A stretch of DNA of 60,303 nt, taken from NCBI GenBank assembly GCA_021808285.1, contig JAKBBV010000013.1, forward strand, positions 1 to 60,303, read 5' to 3'. A program made the position numbers and the translations under genes. This document shows positions 55,036 through 60,303 of the stretch, piece by piece. Every line of letters begins with the position of its first letter. The first letter of the stretch is position 1. This stretch comes from Pseudomonadota bacterium. Lineage in GTDB: Bacteria > Pseudomonadota > Alphaproteobacteria > Caulobacterales > Caulobacteraceae. Under the pieces are notes generated by a model, which searched no databases, was not told where the DNA came from, and saw only the letters and a program-made list of their open reading frames with translations.

Positions 55036-55602
55036 ATGTCCACCCAGGAGAAGCCGCAGGTCGCGCGCTATCGCGATCGCATGGACAAGGCCGTTGCCGC
55101 TCTCAAGGACGAATTTGGCGCCCTGCGGACGGGGCGGGCCAACGCTTCCCTCCTCGATCAGGTCGTCGTCGACGCCTATGGCTCGCGCATGCCCATCAAT
55201 CAGGTCGGGGCCATCTCCGTCCCGGAGCCGCGGTCGATCACTGTTTCGGTATGGGACAAGGGTCTGGTGGTCTCGGTGGAAAAGGCGATCCGAAACGCCG
55301 GACTCGGCCTCAACCCGGTCGTCGAGGGCCAGAACCTTCGCATTCCGATCCCCCCGTTGACTGAGGAACGTCGCAAGGACCTGGCCAAGGTCGCCGGCAA
55401 ATATGCCGAGCAGCAGCGCATTGCCGTTCGCAATGTGCGCCGAGACGCCATGGATGACCTGAAGAAGGCGGAGAAGGCGGCGGTCATCAGTCAGGATGAG
55501 CAAAAGCGCCTTGAAGCGGAGATCCAAAAGATCACGGATGAGGCGATCAAGCGCGTGGACGAGGCCTTGAAAACCAAAGAACAGGAGATCATGCAGGTCT
55601 GA
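55036..55602 (+). CDS. frr: Ribosome recycling factor
   Basis: RRF splits the post-termination ribosome with EF-G. The 188-residue product has [39 protein letters not shown] and the C-terminal helix region [12 protein letters not shown] with EEIQKITDE-type repeats. A GAGGAG site precedes the start. Its stop codon falls within a hairpin that also covers the uppS ribosome site. Confidence 0.97.
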   Translation: MSTQEKPQVARYRDRMDKAVAALKDEFGALRTGRANASLLDQVVVDAYGSRMPINQVGAISVPEPRSITVSVWDKGLVVSVEKAIRNAGLGLNPVVEGQNLRIPIPPLTEERRKDLAKVAGKYAEQQRIAVRNVRRDAMDDLKKAEKAAVISQDEQKRLEAEIQKITDEAIKRVDEALKTKEQEIMQV

Positions 55603-55618
55603 TCCGGGGGAGGATCAG
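55599..55618 (+). promoter_or_regulatory. Hairpin masking the uppS ribosome binding site
   Basis: CTGATCC (55599-55605) pairs perfectly with GGATCAG (55612-55618) around the loop GGGGGA. The stem contains the frr stop TGA (55600-55602), and the loop plus 3' arm contains the uppS Shine-Dalgarno (GGGGGAGG) right up to the ATG at 55619. Ribosomes finishing frr would open it, coupling uppS translation to frr. Confidence 0.5.
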
Positions 55619-56395
55619 ATGTCGTCGCCTGGGGGGCTGTCCCCCCCATATCAAAGGTCGCTCCCCGGAGGAGCAAGCGGGCTCCATGTGGCCATCATCA
55701 TGGATGGCAATGGTCGCTGGGCGAAAGCGCGCGGCCTGCCGCGAAGCTTTGGTCATCGCGAAGGCGTCGCCGCTCTGAGGCGAACGGTCGAGAGCGCGGC
55801 GGAACTTGGCGTCTCCTGTCTCACCGTGTTCGGCTTCTCAACCGAGAACTGGCGTCGGCCCAAGACTGAGGTGCTGGAGCTCTTTGGCCTCATGCGCGCC
55901 TATTTCGAGAGCGATCTTAAGCGGCTTGAACGGCGCGGCGTGCGCGTGCGTGTGGTCGGGCGGCGCACGGGCCTGGATTCCGATATCCTCAACATGATCA
56001 ACAATGCTGAGACGCGGACGGCGGGGAACAGGGCTTTTCAACTGCAGGTCGCGTTCAACTATGGCGGACAGGCTGACATCGTTGATTCGGCCCGCGCCTT
56101 CGCGGAAGCCGCCGCCAGGGGCGAGGTCGACCCGTCCGCTCTGGACGAGCGCACATTTGAGGAACGACTCTCAACCGCCGGCGCCCCGGCGTTGGATGTG
56201 GTGATTCGCACCGGATTCGAGCGTCGATTGTCGAATTTTCTGCTCTGGGAATGCGCCTATGCCGAGCTGATCTTTCAGGATGTCTACTGGCCGGACTACG
56301 GGCCCGACCATCTACGCGCCGCATTGGCGGAGTTCGGGTCTCGTCAGCGTCGATTCGGCGGCCTGGCGCCTGGCGAGAGCCTTGCGGCGAGTTGA
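55619..56395 (+). CDS. uppS: Undecaprenyl diphosphate synthase
   Basis: UppS adds isoprene units to farnesyl diphosphate to make the undecaprenyl carrier for peptidoglycan. The 258-residue product has the catalytic VAIIMDGNGRWAKARGL (Asp at residue ~29), FGHREGVAALRR, CLTVFGFSTENWRRP and SNFLLWECAYAELIF. The usual TGGE/TSGE before the C-terminal Arg pair reads RTGFERRLSNF, a Gly/Ser to Phe change near the substrate region. A ~20-residue Gly/Pro/Ser-rich N-terminus precedes the core. Confidence 0.96.
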   Translation: MSSPGGLSPPYQRSLPGGASGLHVAIIMDGNGRWAKARGLPRSFGHREGVAALRRTVESAAELGVSCLTVFGFSTENWRRPKTEVLELFGLMRAYFESDLKRLERRGVRVRVVGRRTGLDSDILNMINNAETRTAGNRAFQLQVAFNYGGQADIVDSARAFAEAAARGEVDPSALDERTFEERLSTAGAPALDVVIRTGFERRLSNFLLWECAYAELIFQDVYWPDYGPDHLRAALAEFGSRQRRFGGLAPGESLAAS

Positions 56396-56433
56396 ACGGG
56401 CGGGGTCAACCGCACTCCGGACAACGGCCTCCA

Positions 56434-57309
56434 ATGTCGGACGAGGCCGCACCGGACCCGGACCTGGGGAGAGGGCGTCGGCGCGGTCGCTTCGACTGGC
56501 GCAATCTGTCGCGGCGCGTGGTTTCGGGCTCGATACTCGCAGGCGGCGCCCTGTGGGCCATATGGGTGTTTCCGCCTGAACCCACGCTATGGCGCGCGCC
56601 ATTCATCCTGCTCGTCTCCATAGGCGCGGTTCTTCTCGCCTCTGAATGGTCGGCCATGGCCACGCCTCGTGGCGGCCCGATCGCGCTGGCCACGGCGGCG
56701 CTCTGCATTCTCGTGACCACGGTGCTCGCCTTTTCCGGGCTTTTCGCCCTGGCCTGGGCTTCGGTCGTCGCCGGCGCCGGGGCGGCCGGGCTTGCCGCCC
56801 GAAGGGGCGGCGATCCGTTCCGTGACGGCGCCTATGGCATCCTCTATATCGCGCCGGCCTGTCTGGTGCTGGCCTGGCTGATTCAGACGCCGCAGGGCGT
56901 CGGCTGGGCGCTGATGCTGTTCACTTGCACCTGGGCGGCGGATATCTCCGCCTATGGCGTCGGCAACGCGCTGGGCGGCCCCAAGCTCTGGCCGCGCTAT
57001 TCGCCCAACAAGACCTGGGCGGGGTTTATCGGCGGGCTTGCGGGCGCGACGGCCATGGCGACTCTCACCGCGGCGCTGTTCATGCGGCTCTCTCTTGCGG
57101 GCGCGGCCCTGATCGGCTTTGTCGGCGGCTTGGCCACCATGGCCGGCGATCTGTGGGAATCCATGTTGAAGCGTAGATTTGGCGTTAAAGACTCCGGGGA
57201 TCTCATTCCCGGGCACGGGGGACTTCTCGATCGGGTCGACGGCATGATGTTCGCGGTCATGGTGTTCGCCCTGGCCCGCCTCGTGGTTCATCTCGGGTGG
57301 GCTCACTGA
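56434..57309 (+). CDS. cdsA: Phosphatidate cytidylyltransferase
   Basis: CdsA makes CDP-diacylglycerol, the precursor of all phospholipid head groups. ATG 56434 gives 291 residues with a basic N-terminus and about 7-8 membrane segments. The family signature is complete in [20 protein letters not shown] followed by GLLDRVD. The stop overlaps the dxr ATG. A Cdh-like enzyme that would reverse this step is encoded at 42767. Confidence 0.96.
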   Translation: MSDEAAPDPDLGRGRRRGRFDWRNLSRRVVSGSILAGGALWAIWVFPPEPTLWRAPFILLVSIGAVLLASEWSAMATPRGGPIALATAALCILVTTVLAFSGLFALAWASVVAGAGAAGLAARRGGDPFRDGAYGILYIAPACLVLAWLIQTPQGVGWALMLFTCTWAADISAYGVGNALGGPKLWPRYSPNKTWAGFIGGLAGATAMATLTAALFMRLSLAGAALIGFVGGLATMAGDLWESMLKRRFGVKDSGDLIPGHGGLLDRVDGMMFAVMVFALARLVVHLGWAH

Positions 57310-58499
57310 TGTCGCCACGACGCGTTGTCGTCCTGGGCTCTACGGGTTCGGTGGGAGCCAATACGCTCGATCTCCTCTCCCATGTCCGGGACGATGTGGA
57401 GGTGCTCGCCCTGACCGCCGGCCGCAATGTCGAGAAGCTCGCTGAGCAGGCTCTGGCCTGGCGACCAGACCGCGCCGTGATCGAGGATGAAAGCCTGCTC
57501 GCGGAATTGCGACATCGCCTGGCCGGCAGCGGAGTGGAGGCGCAGGCCGGTCGTGCTGCGGTGATCGAAGCGGCGGCGACGGGAGCGGACTGGGTCATGT
57601 CGTCGATTGTCGGCGTCGCGGGTCTCGCCCCGACCCTCGCGGCGGCCCGCACCGGCGCCGTCATCGGTCTCGCCAATAAGGAAAGCCTGATCTGCGCCGG
57701 GCCGGCCCTGATCGCTATTTCACGCGCCGCGGGCGGTCAGATCATTCCGGTGGACTCGGAACATTCCGCGATCTTCCAGGTGTTCGCGCCTGAGGACCGG
57801 GATCGCGTGCGACGGCTCATCCTGACGGCCTCCGGCGGCCCGTTCCGCACCTGGAGCGTCGAGGCCATGGCCACGGTCACTGCGGCCCAGGCAGTGGCCC
57901 ACCCCAACTGGAGCATGGGGGCGAAAATCTCGGTGGACTCCGCGACCATGATGAACAAGGGCCTGGAGATGATCGAAGCGGCCTATCTGTTCGGCATGGC
58001 CTCTGACAGGGTCGACGTTGTCGTTCACCCGCAGAGTGTGGTGCACAGCCTCGTGGAGTATGCCGACGGCTCGACCTTAGCTCAGCTGGGTCCTCCGGAT
58101 ATGCGCACGCCGATCGCCTGCGCCTGGTCCTGGCCGAGACGCATGTCCTGGCCCGCGCCCGGTCTCGACCTCGCGAAGGTGGGGCAGCTGACTTTCGAGG
58201 CCCCGGATCCGGAGCGTTTTCCAGCCCTCTCGATCGCACGCGAGTGCCTGGAGGCGGGCGGAGGGGCCCCCGCGGTCATGAACGCGGCCAATGAATCGGC
58301 CGTTCACGCCTTCCTGGGCGGACAGTTGGCCTTCCTCGATATTGCCCGGGCGGTTCGCGAAACTCTGTCGCGGATGAATGATCGCGGCGATCTGGCCCAT
58401 GCGAGCCATGATCAAGCCGTGGAGTGGGCTCTCGAACTTGATCGCAACGGCCGGGCTGTGGCCGCCCAAGTCCTGTCGAGATTGGGGTCCATGTCATGA
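57309..58499 (+). CDS. dxr: 1-deoxy-D-xylulose 5-phosphate reductoisomerase
   Basis: Dxr makes methylerythritol phosphate from DXP using NADPH, the second step of the isoprenoid route that feeds UppS. ATG 57309 overlaps the cdsA stop, giving 396 residues. Seen: [18 protein letters not shown] (NADPH), [28 protein letters not shown]-type loop [10 protein letters not shown], and the metal/substrate segment [14 protein letters not shown] with [12 protein letters not shown]. All expected catalytic residues are visible. Confidence 0.96.
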   Translation: MSPRRVVVLGSTGSVGANTLDLLSHVRDDVEVLALTAGRNVEKLAEQALAWRPDRAVIEDESLLAELRHRLAGSGVEAQAGRAAVIEAAATGADWVMSSIVGVAGLAPTLAAARTGAVIGLANKESLICAGPALIAISRAAGGQIIPVDSEHSAIFQVFAPEDRDRVRRLILTASGGPFRTWSVEAMATVTAAQAVAHPNWSMGAKISVDSATMMNKGLEMIEAAYLFGMASDRVDVVVHPQSVVHSLVEYADGSTLAQLGPPDMRTPIACAWSWPRRMSWPAPGLDLAKVGQLTFEAPDPERFPALSIARECLEAGGGAPAVMNAANESAVHAFLGGQLAFLDIARAVRETLSRMNDRGDLAHASHDQAVEWALELDRNGRAVAAQVLSRLGSMS

Positions 58500-58530
58500 T
58501 CGACACAATCCTGGAGCGTCAGTACGAACG

Positions 58531-59739
58531 ATGATCGCCATCTGTCACGCGCTCCTGGTCTCCCTTGTCCCGTTCGCGGTCGTCATCAGCCTGATCGTGA
58601 CGGTGCATGAGCTCGGCCACTTTCTCACGGCCAAGGCCTGCGACGTAGCCATCGAGCGGTTCTCGATCGGCTTCGGAGCCGCGCTGGCGAAATGGTCCGA
58701 TAGATCGGGGGTGGAGTGGCGAATCGGCTGGATGCCCTTGGGCGGCTATGTGAAGTTCGCCGGCGATGAAAACGCCGCCAGTGCGCCCGATCGTCGCGGT
58801 CTGGCGGCTCTGAAGCTCGAGATCGAGGCCCGTGAAGGACCGGGGGCGTCCCGGCGCTATCTCGCCTTCAAGCCGCTTTGGCAGCGCGCCCTCATCGTCG
58901 TGGCGGGCCCGGCGGCGAATCTCCTTCTCGCAATCCTGATCTTCGCCGGCTTCTTCATGGCGTTCGGCGAATCGGCGACGCCGCCGGTCATCCGGGCAGT
59001 GATCCCCGCCGAGGCAGGGGCGCAGGCGGGCCTTCTTCCCGGGGACAGGATCACCGCCCTCGACGGGCGGGCCGTGTCGACTTTCGAGGATGTCCAGTTT
59101 TACGTGCAGTACCGGGTGGGCGTGCCGGTGAATGTCACCGTGGATCGGTCCGGGCGGGCTCTGACCCTCCGGGTAAGGCCTGAAGGGGCCCGGGAGGCGA
59201 GCCTGTTTGGCGGAAGCCAGTCGGTTGGGCGGCTTGGGCTGGTCGCTGCTGCGGCGCCGCCTCGTGCTGTGTCAGCGCCCAGGGCCCTTTGGCTGGGGGT
59301 CTCCCGCACCTACGACGTGGCGGCGACCACGCTCTACTATCTGGGACGCATCCTGAGCGGTCAGGTCAGCCCAGCGCAACTGCACAGCGTGGTCGGCATG
59401 GTCCATGCTTCGGGGGCCCTGACCCATCAGGCTGACCTGGCTTCCCGCGATTCCGGAGTGAACTGGGTTGAGGCGGAAGTGTTCCTGCTCAGCCAGCTCG
59501 CGGCGGTGATGAGCATCAGCATCGGTCTGATGAATCTGCTCCCAGTGCCGACCCTGGATGGGGGACATCTGATGTTTTATGCCTATGAAGCCCTGGCGCG
59601 GAAACCGGCCAACGCGGCCGTTCAGGCGGCTGGATATCGCGCCGGGCTTGCTTTGCTCGTGGGTTTGATGTTGTTCGCCACCTGGAACGATCTTGCACGG
59701 CTTCGCCTGTTCCAGGTCTTCGGCAGCTTGTTTTCGTAA
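58531..59739 (+). CDS. rseP: Site-2 intramembrane zinc protease RseP
   Basis: RseP cleaves membrane-embedded anti-sigma factors and remnant signal peptides. ATG 58531 gives 402 residues. The first membrane helix carries the zinc motif VHELGHFLTAKA. A PDZ domain follows, with AGAQAGLLPGDRITALDGRA near 175, and a C-terminal helix has NLLPVPTLDGGHLMFYAYEA supplying the third ligand Asp. One PDZ region is evident where the E. coli protein has two. It sits between dxr and bamA as in most proteobacteria. Confidence 0.95.
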   Translation: MIAICHALLVSLVPFAVVISLIVTVHELGHFLTAKACDVAIERFSIGFGAALAKWSDRSGVEWRIGWMPLGGYVKFAGDENAASAPDRRGLAALKLEIEAREGPGASRRYLAFKPLWQRALIVVAGPAANLLLAILIFAGFFMAFGESATPPVIRAVIPAEAGAQAGLLPGDRITALDGRAVSTFEDVQFYVQYRVGVPVNVTVDRSGRALTLRVRPEGAREASLFGGSQSVGRLGLVAAAAPPRAVSAPRALWLGVSRTYDVAATTLYYLGRILSGQVSPAQLHSVVGMVHASGALTHQADLASRDSGVNWVEAEVFLLSQLAAVMSISIGLMNLLPVPTLDGGHLMFYAYEALARKPANAAVQAAGYRAGLALLVGLMLFATWNDLARLRLFQVFGSLFS

Positions 59740-59755
59740 GGCGAACCTCCTCTTG

Positions 59756-60303
59756 ATGGCTGTATCGAAGTCAGGCCGACGCGTCTTCCGCGCCATGCGC
59801 GCTTCGATGTGGCTCGCCCTCGCCCTGGCCATGGCCGGAGCTCCCACCCTGAGCCAAGCTCAGTCCGCGGTTCAGGCTGCGCCTCCGACAGGATCTCAGG
59901 GGGCGTCTGCGGCCACCTCCGCGTCATCACGGGCCGCCGTGGATCAGGCCGATGCCGCTCTGGCTGCGACAAATCAGGTTCCGGGCGTGGCTCCGGCGGC
60001 TGGCGGGGCCGGGATCAATCTGGCTGTCGGCGAGCAGCAGGTGGTCCGCCACATTCAGGTTATCGGCAACGAACGAATCGATCCTCAGACGATCACCGCC
60101 TATTTCGGCATCCACGACGGCGATACGATCGACCAGGCGCGCCTCGATCGCGCGGTGAAGGGCCTGTTCGCCACAGAGCTGTTCTCAGACGTGAAGGTCG
60201 ATCTTCACGACGGGACCCTGACCGTGCAGGTGGTGGAGAACCCGATCGTGAATGAGGTCACGTTCGAGGGCAATTCGAACATCAAGACCGATAAAGATCG
60301 GAA
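59756..60303 (+). CDS. bamA: Outer membrane assembly factor BamA (3' end outside window)
   Basis: Read by hand from ATG 59756 to the window edge, giving ~182 residues with no stop. BamA is the outer-membrane beta-barrel insertase. The N-terminus is a signal peptide (basic MAVSKSGRRVFRAMR, then a hydrophobic core to SQAQ at ~36). A ~50-residue linker rich in Ala, Ser and Gln follows. POTRA domain 1 begins VVRHIQVIGNERIDPQTITA and includes FATELFSDVKVDLHDG, and POTRA 2 starts VNEVTFEGNSNIK. The 17-bp gap from rseP and the gene order support the call. Confidence 0.93.
   Translation, partial: MAVSKSGRRVFRAMRASMWLALALAMAGAPTLSQAQSAVQAAPPTGSQGASAATSASSRAAVDQADAALAATNQVPGVAPAAGGAGINLAVGEQQVVRHIQVIGNERIDPQTITAYFGIHDGDTIDQARLDRAVKGLFATELFSDVKVDLHDGTLTVQVVENPIVNEVTFEGNSNIKTDKDR

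Noticed and set aside
54001-55527. 508-codon minus-strand frame over tsf-pyrH-frr
   Set aside because: Antisense to three certain genes, rich in low-complexity His/Gly/Arg, no family features.
58090-58160. Unusual dxr segment [18 protein letters not shown] suggesting a frameshift
   Set aside because: The other two frames give no better match, the flanking sequence is in frame, and the catalytic residues lie elsewhere; likely normal lineage variation.
1-60303. Prophage, insertion sequence, CRISPR array, rRNA or tRNA genes
   Set aside because: Looked for transposase or integrase motifs, evenly spaced repeats and tRNA arms; none were found. The VirB operon is the only element suggestive of mobility.

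Overview
This window looks like high-GC alphaproteobacterial chromosome, most likely from the order Caulobacterales. The evidence is the sequence of RpoA and the ribosomal proteins, the Caulobacter-type gene order, a CYP153 cytochrome P450, LexA sites of the GTTC-N7-GTTC type, and a candidate SidA division inhibitor just upstream of dnaE. No rRNA, tRNA, insertion sequence or CRISPR array was seen.

Layout. (1) 1-4233, minus strand: the start of a VirB-type type IV secretion operon, virB1-B2-B3-B4-B6, with virB6 cut by the window edge. (2) 4448-18950, plus strand: the S10, spc and alpha ribosomal operons as one colinear block (rpsJ to rplQ, with secY, adk and rpoA). The block has its own promoter and an attenuator-like leader before rpsJ, an internal terminator-like hairpin after rpmD, a near-consensus promoter before rpsM and a terminator after rplQ. 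The str operon genes that usually precede rpsJ are not here; the secretion genes occupy that place. (3) 18958-23199: an operator-like inverted repeat, a 50-codon small ORF, a VOC / ArsR / SRPBCC / MFS gene set and a periplasmic HtrA-like protease. (4) 23206-29236, minus strand: a catabolic or detoxification group (carboxylesterase, glutathione S-transferase-like protein, ferritin-like diiron protein, CYP153 P450, MerR/TipAS regulator). (5) 29373-47778: mixed housekeeping and accessory genes. They are rarA, two tandem pseudouridine synthases, a D-aminoacylase-like amidohydrolase, a Tat-exported epimerase-like protein, an SDR, a DUF1501/DUF1800 pair, an ATP12 chaperone, pccB, a TauE/SafE permease, a second VOC protein, a Cdh-like lipoprotein, a DsbA-like lipoprotein, two alpha/beta hydrolases and a dimethylformamidase-like protein. 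(6) 47775-48369: a DUF402 pseudogene broken by two frameshifts. (7) 48366-48529: a sigma70-type promoter carrying two LexA boxes, driving a 29-codon membrane-peptide gene that I interpret as sidA. (8) 48562-60303: dnaE, rpsB-tsf, pyrH-frr and the envelope/isoprenoid series uppS-cdsA-dxr-rseP-bamA, with bamA cut by the window edge.

Functionally the window joins ribosome synthesis, replication (dnaE), translation factors and envelope biogenesis. The points most worth a second look are the unlisted 29-residue ORF under double LexA control, the two-state leader before rpsJ, the VirB operon abutting the ribosomal block, the CYP153/diiron pair, and an alpha/beta hydrolase with alanine in place of its nucleophilic serine.
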